From assembly GCF_026410405.1 (NCBI RefSeq), contig NZ_JAPMLN010000021.1, forward strand, positions 1 through 33,279: DNA of 33,279 nt. Reading direction: 5' to 3'. A program made the position numbers and the translations under genes. The notes below the pieces were generated by a model. The model saw nothing but the letters and a program-made list of their open reading frames with translations. It searched no databases and had not been told where the DNA came from. The first letter of the stretch is position 1. Every line of letters starts with the position of its first letter. The DNA is from Marinicella gelatinilytica (GTDB lineage: Bacteria > Pseudomonadota > Gammaproteobacteria > Xanthomonadales > Marinicellaceae). Shown in pieces: positions 9,160 to 18,150 of the stretch.

Positions 9160-10521
9160 ATGTCAAGCAGACAAGAGCAAGTTGAAAAACTATTAGGCAA
9201 CAAAAAAGGCCTGGGCGAACTGAAAAGTCGAATTCTGTTCGTGATTGGAGCCTTAATTGTTTATCGCATGGGTACCTTTTTACCGGTACCCGGTGTAAAT
9301 CCGCAGGTATTGGCTGATCTGTTACAACAAAACTCCGGCGGCTTATTGGACATGTTCAATATGTTTTCTGGCGGTGCTTTAGGTCGCTATTCGATATTTG
9401 CTTTGGGTGTGATGCCATATATTACTGCATCCATTATTATGCAAATCTTGGGTCATACCATGCCAACTTTGCGTGAGTTAAAGAAAGATGGTGAGACCGG
9501 TAAGCGTAAAATAACGCAATACACCCGATATTTCACCATTGCTTTGGCAGGATTTCAGGCCTATAGTATTTCCTACTCATTACAAAAGTTAGGTTTTGTT
9601 GGTGCTTCTCCGGTCGTACCAACCCCCGGATTTGGATTTTTGTTTACAGCCACCATCTCGTTAACCGGCGGCACCATGTTTTTAATGTGGTTAGGTGAGC
9701 AAATTACTGAACGAGGTATTGGTAACGGTATTTCTCTGATTATTTTCGCCGGTATTGTGGTGAATTTACCAAGTGCCGTGTTTTCAGTATTCCAAATGGT
9801 TAGTGAAGGTCAATTAAACGCCTTAACCGCCATTTTCTTACTGTTGTTGGCACTGGGTTTAACCACCTTCATCGTTTTTGTGGAACGTGGTCAGCGTCGT
9901 GTTACCATGCAATTTGCCCGTCGTGGCGGACGACAAGCCACCCAAGCTCAGACATCATATTTGCCCATGAAAGTGAATATGTCAGGTGTTATTCCACCTA
10001 TTTTTGCGTCTTCCTTGGTGTTGTTTCCTGGTACCATAGCCAGCTTTGCCGGTCAAAACGAAGGCTTTGAATGGCTGACGGATTTATCACAACAATTGTC
10101 CCCTGGTAATACATTGTATATGGTGTTTTACGGTGCGTTGATTGTGTTCTTTACTTATTTTTATACAGCGTTAACCTTTAACTCAGATGAAACGGCTGAT
10201 AATTTAAAACGACAAAGTGCAGTTATTCCAGGAATTAGACCCGGTAAACAAACAGCTAATTACTTAGATGGTGTGTTGAATCGTGTCACTTTGTGGGGTT
10301 CTATGTATTTATTGGGTGTATGTTTACTGCCTGATGTCATGAACTCTATGTTGTCTGTGCCATTTGCCTTAGGCGGTACTGGCTTATTGATTGTTGTTGT
10401 GGTGGCCATGGATTCTATGGCACAGCTTCAAAACCACTTGGTTTCACAACAATATGAATCTGTCATGAAAAAATCGGACATTAAAAATTACCGTCGATCA
10501 TCTTCAAAGATTAAACGTTAA
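9160..10521 (+). CDS. secY: Preprotein translocase subunit SecY
   Basis: The 453-residue product is the ten-helix channel of the Sec translocon, slightly longer than E. coli SecY (443). Visible signatures include the first helix with GTFLPVPGVNP, GVMPYITASIIMQIL in helix 2, and FVERGQRRVTMQFARR in the cytoplasmic loop that contacts SecA and ribosomes. It works with SecE and SecG. Its place after rplO at the end of spc is standard. The rpmJ gene that often follows is missing here. Confidence 0.98.
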   Translation: MSSRQEQVEKLLGNKKGLGELKSRILFVIGALIVYRMGTFLPVPGVNPQVLADLLQQNSGGLLDMFNMFSGGALGRYSIFALGVMPYITASIIMQILGHTMPTLRELKKDGETGKRKITQYTRYFTIALAGFQAYSISYSLQKLGFVGASPVVPTPGFGFLFTATISLTGGTMFLMWLGEQITERGIGNGISLIIFAGIVVNLPSAVFSVFQMVSEGQLNALTAIFLLLLALGLTTFIVFVERGQRRVTMQFARRGGRQATQAQTSYLPMKVNMSGVIPPIFASSLVLFPGTIASFAGQNEGFEWLTDLSQQLSPGNTLYMVFYGALIVFFTYFYTALTFNSDETADNLKRQSAVIPGIRPGKQTANYLDGVLNRVTLWGSMYLLGVCLLPDVMNSMLSVPFALGGTGLLIVVVVAMDSMAQLQNHLVSQQYESVMKKSDIKNYRRSSSKIKR

Positions 10522-10535
10522 TAACTTTAAGAATG

Positions 10536-10568
10536 CCATTTGCATACAATTATATTGTGTGCAAATGG
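10536..10568 (+). terminator. Strong 15-bp hairpin after secY
   Basis: CCATTTGCATACAAT pairs with ATTGTGTGCAAATGG (one T-G wobble) around a TAT loop, a near-perfect 15-bp stem. No U-run follows, so it is not a textbook intrinsic terminator. It could be an attenuator or an mRNA 3'-end stabiliser separating the spc and alpha transcripts. It begins 14 bases after the secY stop. Confidence 0.55.
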
Positions 10569-10629
10569 TTCATAACACAAAGTTCAGTGCCTAGTTAAAA
10601 AATAGATGGCATTGTGCGTTGTGTTGTAT

Positions 10630-10728
10630 TATAATTTGCGCCCTTTTTTGGGCAAAATAGAAGGTATTTACCTAATTTTGTGTAATAGAAATTGGCATCT
10701 GCCAGTTTTTGAGGAACAGGAGTAGAAC
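10630..10728 (+). promoter_or_regulatory. Candidate alpha-operon promoter (-10) and rpsM leader
   Basis: A consensus TATAAT lies at 10630-10635. No good -35 stands at 16-18 bases; TGGCAT at 10607-10612 is the best I see. Right after it, TTTGcgCCC-TTTTTT-GGGCAAA can fold into a bulged hairpin. A transcript starting here would carry a leader of roughly 85-90 bases ahead of rpsM. In E. coli the alpha leader forms a pseudoknot bound by S4, so an S4 target could lie here, but I cannot demonstrate the fold. Confidence 0.4.
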
Positions 10729-11085
10729 ATGGCTCGTATTGCGGGTGTAAACATTCCAGTTAATAAGCACACTTGGATAGGCTTAACCAGTATTTATGGT
10801 GTTGGCCGAACCAAAGCTTATGAACTTTGTGAAAAAGCAGGCGTTGATCCTGCCAAAAAAGTCGGTGAACTTGACGAAGACGCCTTAGATAAGTTGCGCG
10901 CTGAAGTGGGTAACTTAACAGTAGAAGGTGATTTACGTCGGGAAGTATCTATGGACATTAAACGTTTAATGGACTTGGGTTGCTACCGTGGATTAAGACA
11001 TCGTCGCGGCTTACCTGTTCGTGGTCAAAAAACCAAGAACAACAGCCGTACCAGAAAAGGTCCTAAAAAACCAATTAGACGTTAA
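10729..11085 (+). CDS. rpsM: 30S ribosomal protein S13 (uS13)
   Basis: The 118-residue product begins [25 protein letters not shown] and ends with the basic [21 protein letters not shown] tail that reaches the P-site tRNA. Length equals E. coli S13. It is the first gene of the alpha operon, and AACAGGAG precedes the ATG. S13 forms intersubunit bridges with L5. Confidence 0.98.
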   Translation: MARIAGVNIPVNKHTWIGLTSIYGVGRTKAYELCEKAGVDPAKKVGELDEDALDKLRAEVGNLTVEGDLRREVSMDIKRLMDLGCYRGLRHRRGLPVRGQKTKNNSRTRKGPKKPIRR

Positions 11086-11124
11086 TTTTTTGCATATCCT
11101 CCGGATATCAGATAGAGAATTGTA

Positions 11125-11511
11125 ATGGCAAGACCACAAAAAACTAAGAAGAGAATAAAAAGAACTGTTGTTGACGGAATCGCTCACGTACACGCGTCGT
11201 TCAACAATACCATCATCACGATCACAGACAGACAAGGTAATGGTTTGTCGTGGGCAACGGCTGGTGGGTCTGGATTTAGAGGTTCAAGAAAAAGCACTCC
11301 GTTCGCAGCACAGGTAGCCGCTGATAAAGCTGGCCAGGTGGCTGTTGAATACGGAATGAAAAACATTGAAGTTCGTATTAAAGGTCCAGGTCCAGGTCGA
11401 GAATCATCTGTCAGAGCGTTAAATGCCCTCGGTTTACGTGTTACCAACATCGTTGATATTACACCCATTCCTCACAACGGTTGCAGACCACCGAAGAAGC
11501 GTCGGGTATAG
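11125..11511 (+). CDS. rpsK: 30S ribosomal protein S11 (uS11)
   Basis: The 128-residue product has [39 protein letters not shown] and the end [19 protein letters not shown]11 sits on the 30S platform next to the Shine-Dalgarno helix. The asparagine-glycine in its C-terminal part is the isoaspartate site known in E. coli. A small hairpin (ATATCC-TCC-GGATAT, 11094-11108) lies in the 39-base gap before it. Confidence 0.98.
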   Translation: MARPQKTKKRIKRTVVDGIAHVHASFNNTIITITDRQGNGLSWATAGGSGFRGSRKSTPFAAQVAADKAGQVAVEYGMKNIEVRIKGPGPGRESSVRALNALGLRVTNIVDITPIPHNGCRPPKKRRV

Positions 11512-11520
11512 GAGAATAAC

Positions 11521-12150
11521 ATGGCAAGATATTTAGGTCCAAAATGTAAATTAGCCCGTCGTGAGGGTGTCGATTTAATGACAAAAAGCCCTGCACGTGC
11601 GATTGAAACAAAATGTAAATTAGATGTGGCTCCCGGTCAACATGGTTTAGCTGCTAAACGTAATAAGCCATCTGATTACGCCTTACAGTTACGCGAAAAA
11701 CAAAAAGTTCGCAGAACCTATGGCATCTTAGAAAAGCAGTTTGTTAACTATTATAAAAAGTCGGTACGTCAAAAAGGCGCCACCGGTGAAAACTTATTAA
11801 AATTGTTGGAAACCCGTCTTGATAACGTGGTTTACCGCATGGGTTTTGCTGTTACTCGTAACGAAGCCCGTCAATTGGTCAGCCATAAATCCATTATGGT
11901 AAATGGTCAAGTTTGTAACATCCCGTCTTACGAAGTTAAAGCCGGTGATGAAATTGAAGTTCGTGAGAAATCCAAAAAGCAATTGCGTATTAAGCAAGCG
12001 CTTGAGTTGTGGCAAGAAATGAACTTGTTCGCTGATTGGGTTACTGTTGATGGTAAGAAAATGAAAGGTGAATTTAAATCGGTTCCTAACCGTGATGATT
12101 TACCGGCAGACATTAACGAAAACCTGATTGTTGAGCTGTATTCTAAATAA
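11521..12150 (+). CDS. rpsD: 30S ribosomal protein S4 (uS4)
   Basis: The 209-residue product begins [15 protein letters not shown] and includes the APGQHG block. Its S4 RNA-binding domain runs through about residues 98-160 ([15 protein letters not shown], then [17 protein letters not shown]). S4 nucleates 30S assembly and in E. coli represses the alpha operon. Only isolated cysteines are present, so this is not the zinc-ribbon form. Confidence 0.98.
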   Translation: MARYLGPKCKLARREGVDLMTKSPARAIETKCKLDVAPGQHGLAAKRNKPSDYALQLREKQKVRRTYGILEKQFVNYYKKSVRQKGATGENLLKLLETRLDNVVYRMGFAVTRNEARQLVSHKSIMVNGQVCNIPSYEVKAGDEIEVREKSKKQLRIKQALELWQEMNLFADWVTVDGKKMKGEFKSVPNRDDLPADINENLIVELYSK

Positions 12151-12170
12151 ACTAATAACGAGGATTTATC

Positions 12171-13166
12171 ATGTCTGACATACTTGCTAAATTATTGCGC
12201 CCGAAAGTTGTGGACGTCGATGAACGTTCTGACTACAGCGCAAAAATTACAATAGAACCATTAGAACGCGGTTTTGGACATACCCTTGGGAATGCTTTTC
12301 GACGGATTTTATTATCCTCAATCCCGGGTTGTGCCATCACTGAAGTTAATATAGACGGTGTTCAACATGAATTTTCAACCATTGAAGGCGTCAGCGAAGA
12401 CGTGGTCGAAATTCTGTTAAACCTGAAAACTCTGGCATTTTCAATGCCGGATCGAGACCAAGCCGAATTAACCCTAAAGGCATCTAAAAAAACCATCACC
12501 GCAGGTGATATCCAATTGCCAGATGGTGTTTCAGTGGCCAATCCTGATGTGGTTATTTGTCACTTAGACAAAAAAACCAGCCTTAACATGACCATGAAAC
12601 TTGAAAAAGGTGTGGGTTATGAACCGGCAGCCAATCGTCAAACCGGTGAAGAGTCTCGACCCATTGGTCAGCTGTTATTGGATGCCAGTTTCTGTCCTGT
12701 TAAGCGTGTTGCTTATACGGTTGAAAACGCCCGTTTGCAGCAGAAGACTAATCTTGATAAACTGATTTTAGACATTGACACAGACGGCTCTATGTCAGCT
12801 GAAGAAGCGGTTCGCGTTGCGGCTCGTATCTTGGTTGAACAGTTGGCCATCTTTATCGACTTCAAGATTGAAGCCACGGTTGAAAAAGAAGAAGAGGAAG
12901 AAAAACTCAATCCTATCTTACTTAAACCAATCGATGAGTTAGAGTTGACAGTACGTTCAGCCAATTGCTTAAAAGCAGAAAATATTCAATATATTGGTGA
13001 TTTGATTCAACGCACAGAAGTTGAACTGTTAAAAACCCCGAACTTAGGTAAAAAATCACTGAATGAAATCAAAGGTGTACTATCGGAAATGGGTTTAACC
13101 CTCGGAGTACGACTAGACAACTGGCCGCCGGCAGCAATCAGAACTGCTGAGCGTCTAATCGGATAA
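12171..13166 (+). CDS. rpoA: DNA-directed RNA polymerase subunit alpha
   Basis: The 331-residue product has the N-terminal dimerisation domain with [22 protein letters not shown]. An acidic linker ([10 protein letters not shown], near residue 242) leads to the C-terminal domain with the helix-hairpin-helix [16 protein letters not shown]. That C-terminal domain binds UP elements and activators. Length is close to the E. coli protein (329). It follows rpsD by 20 bases. Confidence 0.99.
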   Translation: MSDILAKLLRPKVVDVDERSDYSAKITIEPLERGFGHTLGNAFRRILLSSIPGCAITEVNIDGVQHEFSTIEGVSEDVVEILLNLKTLAFSMPDRDQAELTLKASKKTITAGDIQLPDGVSVANPDVVICHLDKKTSLNMTMKLEKGVGYEPAANRQTGEESRPIGQLLLDASFCPVKRVAYTVENARLQQKTNLDKLILDIDTDGSMSAEEAVRVAARILVEQLAIFIDFKIEATVEKEEEEEKLNPILLKPIDELELTVRSANCLKAENIQYIGDLIQRTEVELLKTPNLGKKSLNEIKGVLSEMGLTLGVRLDNWPPAAIRTAERLIG

Positions 13167-13176
13167 GGACAGTATC

Positions 13177-13575
13177 ATGCGTCATAGAAAATCAGGTAGA
13201 AAATTAAATAGAAACGCATCGCACCGTAAAGCGATGTTCAAAAACATGTCAGCATCACTGTTTGAGCATGAGCTCATTAAAACCACAGTTCCTAAAGCCA
13301 AAGAACTGCGTCGCGTTGCCGAGAAGTTAATCACATTGGCTAAAGTTGATAATGTGGCTAACCGTCGTCGTGCCTTTGCCAAACTGCGAAGCCCAAGCAT
13401 TGTGGCTAAACTGTTTGATGAGTTGGGGCCGCGATATCAAGAACGCCCCGGTGGTTATTTACGTATTTTAAAATGTGGTTTTCGTGCCGGTGACAATGCC
13501 CCAATGGCTTATGTTGAACTGGTCGATCGTCCCATTAAATCAGCTGCAGTAGAAGTGGCCGGTGATGATGAATAA
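13177..13575 (+). CDS. rplQ: 50S ribosomal protein L17 (bL17)
   Basis: The 132-residue product begins [20 protein letters not shown] and contains [28 protein letters not shown]17 sits near the exit-tunnel rim. It is the last gene of the alpha operon, and a strong terminator begins 20 bases after the stop. Confidence 0.98.
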   Translation: MRHRKSGRKLNRNASHRKAMFKNMSASLFEHELIKTTVPKAKELRRVAEKLITLAKVDNVANRRRAFAKLRSPSIVAKLFDELGPRYQERPGGYLRILKCGFRAGDNAPMAYVELVDRPIKSAAVEVAGDDE

Positions 13576-13595
13576 CGATTAAACTTCATGGTTTC

Positions 13596-13627
13596 AAAAA
13601 AACCCGCTTTTATGGCGGGTTTTTTTG
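13596..13627 (+). terminator. Intrinsic terminator of the alpha operon
   Basis: AAAAAACCCGC pairs with GCGGGTTTTTTT around TTTTATG, giving a GC-rich stem with a long T-run directly after it. It ends the ribosomal transcript; the A-run before the stem would give some activity in the other direction too. Confidence 0.92.
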
Positions 13628-13702
13628 TTTATGAGGGTTTAAAAGGTAACATTTTTAGGTATATTTTGCTAATCTATCACTTTACTTGAATTGTCTTAAA
13701 CC

Positions 13703-14224
13703 GTGAGCAAAAATCTTTTTAGACTAATAACCTTATTGCCATTTCTGTTATGTGCAGGACTGATCGCTTATGCCCTATACGTCGAGCATGTTGATTTTTT
13801 AATGCCCTGTAACCTCTGTATTTTGCAACGTGTGGTCTATATTGTCATCGGTGCAATATTCCTCATTGCTGCTTTTAAACCGACCTTATATTGGGGGCGT
13901 AAATTAGTTGGCATACTGGCATTGATTATTTCAGCCATCGGTATTGCCATCAGTGGCAGACATGTTTGGATGCAAAGTTTGCCCGCTGATCAGGTACCTG
14001 ATTGTGGACCCAGCTTACAAATGATGCTGGATTCTTCACCTTTATTAGACGTATTGAAATCAGTACTCAGTGGCTCAGGTAACTGTGCAGAGATACAATG
14101 GCAGTTTCTTGGCATGAGTATGCCCACCTGGTCTTTAATCATGTTTATCGGACTGTTTATATTCAGCCTTCTTTGGATGTTCTTACGAGTAACCACCCAT
14201 GAAAACACAAACCCAACAAAATAA
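13703..14224 (+). CDS. dsbB: Disulfide bond formation protein DsbB
   Basis: This 173-residue inner-membrane quinone reductase reoxidises DsbA. It has four predicted membrane helices (about residues 7-26, 44-59, 67-84 and 143-162). It has both essential cysteine pairs: the CNLC pair (C36/C39, followed by QR) in the first periplasmic loop and C101/C128 in the second. The GTG start is the only reasonable one, because an in-frame TAA lies four bases upstream. No clear Shine-Dalgarno is visible. The gene overlaps the next one by 26 bases. Confidence 0.95.
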   Translation: MSKNLFRLITLLPFLLCAGLIAYALYVEHVDFLMPCNLCILQRVVYIVIGAIFLIAAFKPTLYWGRKLVGILALIISAIGIAISGRHVWMQSLPADQVPDCGPSLQMMLDSSPLLDVLKSVLSGSGNCAEIQWQFLGMSMPTWSLIMFIGLFIFSLLWMFLRVTTHENTNPTK

Positions 14225-15560
14225 AAATACGATGTGGCAGGTTGACAGCTGGAAAAATAAAACCATCCGTCAACAACCTAAATATCCCGATCAATCAGCA
14301 CTCGATGGGGCGTTAAATACACTCGCTACTTTACCGCCATTGGTGACCTCTTGGGAAATCATTCGTTTAAAAAAATACTTGAGCCAAGTGGCTGCCGGTA
14401 AACGTTTTTTGATTCAAGGTGGTGATTGCGCCGAAAGCTTCGACGATTGTCATTCGACAATTATATCAAATCGTTTAAAAGTTTTAATTCAGATGAGCCT
14501 GGTTATTATTCACGGCTGCAGAACCCCGGTGGTTAGGGTAGGCCGTTTTGCCGGCCAATATGCCAAACCCCGCAGTGCAGATATGGAAACCCGTGACGGC
14601 CAGTCATTACCCTCATTCCGGGGTGATATTGTCAATCAAAATACCTTTGATGAAGCTTCCCGTATCCCTAATCCGGATAACATGCTAAAAGCCTATCACT
14701 ATTCAGCCATGACCTTGAATTTTATACGTGCACTGGTGGATGGCGGTTTTGCAGATATCAGGCACCCTGAATATTGGGACATTGCTTGGGTAAAACATTC
14801 TAAAAATGCCGATAAATTTAAAGATTTAGTGGCTAAAATTACTGACTCAGTGAGGTTTGCTGAAGTTTTGGTGGGTCGCGAAGTCAACAACCTATCAAGT
14901 GTTGAATTCTTTACCGCTCATGAAGCGCTGCATTTGCATTATGAACAAGCCTTAACCCGTCAGGTGCCGCGACAAACCGGTTACTTTAATCTCGGTACCC
15001 ATTTCCCCTGGATTGGCCTCAGAACCAATCAGATTGACAGTGCCCATGTGGAATTGTTGCGCGGTATCGAAAACCCAATTGGTGTTAAAATTGGTAAAGA
15101 AACAGAATCTGATCATTTAATTGATTTGTGCCATACCCTCAATCCAAATAACGAAGCCGGTAAACTCACGCTGGTACACCGCTTCGGCGCCGGCAACATC
15201 GAAGATAATTTACCCAGGCTCATAAAAACCGTGCAAAAAGCCGAGTTAAATGTGGTCTGGTGCGCTGACCCCATGCACGGCAATACCGAATCCACTTCCA
15301 ACGGCTACAAAACCCGACGCTTCGAAAATATCTCAAAAGAAGTCGAAGAATCCTTCCGCGTTCATAAAGACAACGGCTCACACCTTGGCGGTGTTCACCT
15401 GGAACTCACCGGCGAAAACGTCACCGAATGTCTCGGCGGCGCCCGCGCTCTTCAAGAAGCTGACCTCAGCCGTGCCTACACCACCCAGGTCGACCCCAGA
15501 CTCAACTACGAACAAGCCCTCGAACTGGCGTTTTCGATTAAAGATTTTTATCATCAGTGA
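14199..15560 (+). CDS. 3-deoxy-D-arabino-heptulosonate 7-phosphate synthase, class II
   Basis: This enzyme condenses phosphoenolpyruvate and erythrose 4-phosphate in the first step of the shikimate pathway. The 453-residue product is of the class II (plant/mycobacterial) type, not the AroFGH type. It shows QGGDCAESFDD (residues 73-83, with the metal-binding cysteine C78), VGRFAGQYAKPRS, CADPMHGNT and GGVHLELTGENVTECLGG. The metal ligands and substrate arginines seem intact. ATG 14199 overlaps dsbB; the in-frame ATG at 14232 would start at MWQVDSWK, where conservation with homologues begins, and may be the real start. A terminator follows. Confidence 0.93.
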   Translation: MKTQTQQNKNTMWQVDSWKNKTIRQQPKYPDQSALDGALNTLATLPPLVTSWEIIRLKKYLSQVAAGKRFLIQGGDCAESFDDCHSTIISNRLKVLIQMSLVIIHGCRTPVVRVGRFAGQYAKPRSADMETRDGQSLPSFRGDIVNQNTFDEASRIPNPDNMLKAYHYSAMTLNFIRALVDGGFADIRHPEYWDIAWVKHSKNADKFKDLVAKITDSVRFAEVLVGREVNNLSSVEFFTAHEALHLHYEQALTRQVPRQTGYFNLGTHFPWIGLRTNQIDSAHVELLRGIENPIGVKIGKETESDHLIDLCHTLNPNNEAGKLTLVHRFGAGNIEDNLPRLIKTVQKAELNVVWCADPMHGNTESTSNGYKTRRFENISKEVEESFRVHKDNGSHLGGVHLELTGENVTECLGGARALQEADLSRAYTTQVDPRLNYEQALELAFSIKDFYHQ

Positions 15561-15579
15561 ATAGTTTTAAAAGATTGAT

Positions 15580-15610
15580 AAAAAAGCCATGCTTTTGCAT
15601 AGCTTTTTTT
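15580..15610 (+). terminator. Intrinsic terminator, probably bidirectional
   Basis: AAAAAAGC-C-ATGC pairs with GCAT-A-GCTTTTTT around a TTTT loop (one C/A mismatch) and has T-runs on both strands. It lies 20 bases after the DAHP synthase stop and about 60 bases beyond the end of the convergent minus-strand gene, so it can serve both. Confidence 0.88.
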
Positions 15611-15673
15611 GGATGTCGTGCATGCTAATGTAAATGCAGAATAATTGATTACTTATTATCAATTAAAAATTAA

Positions 15674-17599
15674 TTATTCTAGACCGTTTACAAACAAGAT
15701 ATCGCGTTGAATTTCCAATCGTGGTATCCCATCTTCATCAATCATTATTATCAAAGCGCCAGATTTCAGTCCTACCAAATCAATTGGTACACCCGCCCAA
15801 TTGGCTACAGGTGATGATACCAGTGATTCGTTCCATAATTGAAGCTTAGTGTCAGAAGTATTTTCCAGTGTAAATAAATCCCCTTTAGACCAAGCACAAG
15901 CACTGATTGCATTACTGAGACTATTATTCATAATTTCAAGTGTTATTGGATCATACATTTCACCACTACCTAATAACACATATAATCCTGTGGGTGGAAC
16001 GCAGATTGGGTATATTGCTCCAACTCCGCCGTGATAAGGGGAATCTAGTGTATCTCCCAAAGCACCATTTAAACCAATTGATCGCCAAATAATGTCGTTA
16101 GGGCTGGTTCCATCACGAAAATGATACAGCTTTCTATTGTGTGAACTCCATGTGTACTTATTTGATACATAACTCCATTCCTCAGTATCGAGTAGGGCTC
16201 CTGTTGAATGATAAACACTGTGACTAACCCATGCACCCGCTGGGTCACAAACAAACAAGTGAGCATCCACAGCTTTAAGATAACATGGGGATTGACCAAT
16301 ATTTACAAAAGGAGATTCGTCACCAGTTAAAGGATTCATACTGGTAATTCGACCGTCAGAATACCCAAGATAAATCACATCATGGACTTTGCTATAAGTC
16401 ATGAAGTTCGGTGGATTTAATAAGGGTAACCCTGCCTCATAACTCATTGTGGATGTATTAAATTTAAATATGGTGAGATTGATTCTGCTAAGCAAATAGA
16501 GTGTGTCTTTATCGTCATAATCGAAAGAGTCAATGTTATAAACAAGACCCACTGGGTCAACGGGAGCTCCAGGTTCTAATTCTCCAAATTCTGATACGGC
16601 CACTGTTTCTACATCTATTGATGTGATGTTGTAATGAAATAGATATACATCATCACCATACACATAAAATGTATCTTTTAATTCTGACAATTGATATTGA
16701 CCTGTTTCAAAGACATTATTTGAATATGAATACAGCATAGAGCCGTTCATAATAATTGGAAGATCTTCATAAAAATCTAAATGATCCACCGATCTGGCAA
16801 AACTGCCTGCATAAGTCATATCGTTTGTAAAGTAGACAATTCCACTCGAATCGACTACGCGCGAACCATCTGAAAAAGAATAAACTTTATCCGCATCAGG
16901 ATAATTGCCATGGTATGGAGAGTCAGTTATTGAAGCAATGGTGCCATCACTTTCAATGTCAATGAAGCGAATGTCACTGGGTGAAACACCGGAAGAACGT
17001 GCAAAAATATTATTTGATCCTGGCTGTCTGGTCATACCAACCAAAGATGTATAATAGCTATACTCATCAATAATAATACCTGTTTGAGCATCAATCATAT
17101 GCACATCGTTTTCGTATTTGAAATTGAGTAAAAGCCAATTATCAAAAGCCACCATTTCAGTGACTTCATAAATAGTAGTATGTAAAAGAACTGGCGGATT
17201 ACCATCTAAATCATATCGGTAAATGTCTGAACCATGAGCAACAAAAACACTTTGATCATTGACTGAAAAGGCGTTAATAATTGGGTTAATGAGTGAAATT
17301 TCTGAATCCCAGCTCTGAGTTGAAAGGTTGTATCTTCTTATGCTATCGCTTATATAAAAATAAACGATATTATCTATTCTTTTTGAGTTTAATCCGTTTG
17401 TTGTTGAGATTTCTCGATTTTTGGTGTGTTCAGTGTGTGCTTTCTGTTTGTCATGGGGAAATAATTCTGCATAATCATCTCCTAGCAATGTGTTTTTGAT
17501 GAGTAAGTCAACATCTTCATTCATGTTGTTTGCAAAACTATTTTCAGTTGGAACTAACCAAAACATCAAAAACGATATAACAATAATAATTTTTTTCAT
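15674..17599 (-). CDS. Secreted beta-propeller-like protein of two homologous halves, function unknown
   Basis: The 641-residue product has an N-terminal signal peptide (residues 1-23, basic KK, hydrophobic core, SFA-N cleavage). The rest is beta-rich, with many short strand-turn units such as IYRYDLDG and ITSMNPLTG that resemble WD40/PQQ-type propeller blades. About residues 80-290 resemble about 370-585: SPSDI...DSPYHG at 206-231 recurs as SPNDI...DSPYHG at 499-524, an exact offset of 293. The protein is rich in Tyr, Ser, Asp and Asn, and has almost no Cys. No catalytic motif or membrane anchor was found, so it is probably periplasmic or extracellular. The start has a very strong AAGGAGG ribosome-binding site. 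The gene stands alone and is more AT-rich than its neighbours, which could mean acquisition. I do not recognise a named family. Confidence 0.85.
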   Translation of the reverse strand: MKKIIIVISFLMFWLVPTENSFANNMNEDVDLLIKNTLLGDDYAELFPHDKQKAHTEHTKNREISTTNGLNSKRIDNIVYFYISDSIRRYNLSTQSWDSEISLINPIINAFSVNDQSVFVAHGSDIYRYDLDGNPPVLLHTTIYEVTEMVAFDNWLLLNFKYENDVHMIDAQTGIIIDEYSYYTSLVGMTRQPGSNNIFARSSGVSPSDIRFIDIESDGTIASITDSPYHGNYPDADKVYSFSDGSRVVDSSGIVYFTNDMTYAGSFARSVDHLDFYEDLPIIMNGSMLYSYSNNVFETGQYQLSELKDTFYVYGDDVYLFHYNITSIDVETVAVSEFGELEPGAPVDPVGLVYNIDSFDYDDKDTLYLLSRINLTIFKFNTSTMSYEAGLPLLNPPNFMTYSKVHDVIYLGYSDGRITSMNPLTGDESPFVNIGQSPCYLKAVDAHLFVCDPAGAWVSHSVYHSTGALLDTEEWSYVSNKYTWSSHNRKLYHFRDGTSPNDIIWRSIGLNGALGDTLDSPYHGGVGAIYPICVPPTGLYVLLGSGEMYDPITLEIMNNSLSNAISACAWSKGDLFTLENTSDTKLQLWNESLVSSPVANWAGVPIDLVGLKSGALIIMIDEDGIPRLEIQRDILFVNGLE

Positions 17600-18150
17600 G
17601 TAACCTCCTTTTGATATGCCAGCTAAGGCATTTAATATTCTAAGTTAGATATAAAATTTTGCGACATAATCTCCAGTTAGAAAAGACAATATTAGTAACA
17701 TTATTTAATTCCTAGATATGCTTTCATGTGAATTAACATTGTTAAGTGTGTTGTGGTGATAAATCGCTTATAAAATTCTAACTAATCGTTTATGGTGTCT
17801 CGGTCACCTAGAATAAATAATACATCACAGTTAAGGGTTCTAGCAAGCTTAAAAAAATTTCAATTAAGTAAAGTTTAGATTTAGGTGGTTTTATAATGAC
17901 TATAATGAGGTGACTGTCCTAGATGGTAATACCCCCCATTTTTAACTGACACCAAAAGCAGGGGTTGTATGTCTCCTTGTCACCAGCTAAAGCAATTTGT
18001 TTTGGCTGAAATCACCTGTCTGTTAACATTCCAAATTGCTTTTTCAACGAATGATTGCTATATTTATTGTATTATTCAAAGCGATGGCGCGTAAATGAAA
18101 GATAGCTCATTTAACTGTGCTTTGATGTAACACTTCGAGAGAAAGCCACC
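17600..18150. other. 551-base gene-free region between divergent genes
   Basis: No convincing reading frame lies here. It must hold the promoters of the minus-strand propeller gene and of the plus-strand oxidoreductase operon. I see an 11-bp inverted repeat (AAAGCAATTTG 17989-17999 and CAAATTGCTTT 18032-18042, followed by TT). I also see a segment at 17908-17953 whose reverse strand begins GGTGTCAGTTAAAAATGGGG, which looks like an insertion-sequence end. GAGAGAAAG before 18151 is the ribosome-binding site of the next gene. No clear -35/-10 pair could be assigned. Confidence 0.6.
17989..18042. repeat. 11-bp inverted repeat upstream of the 2-oxoacid oxidoreductase operon
   Basis: AAAGCAATTTG and CAAATTGCTTT are perfect inverted copies separated by 32 bases. 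The second arm runs on into TTC. It lies about 110 bases before the operon start and could be a regulator site or an RNA hairpin in a long leader. The repeat is seen; the role is a guess. Confidence 0.45.
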
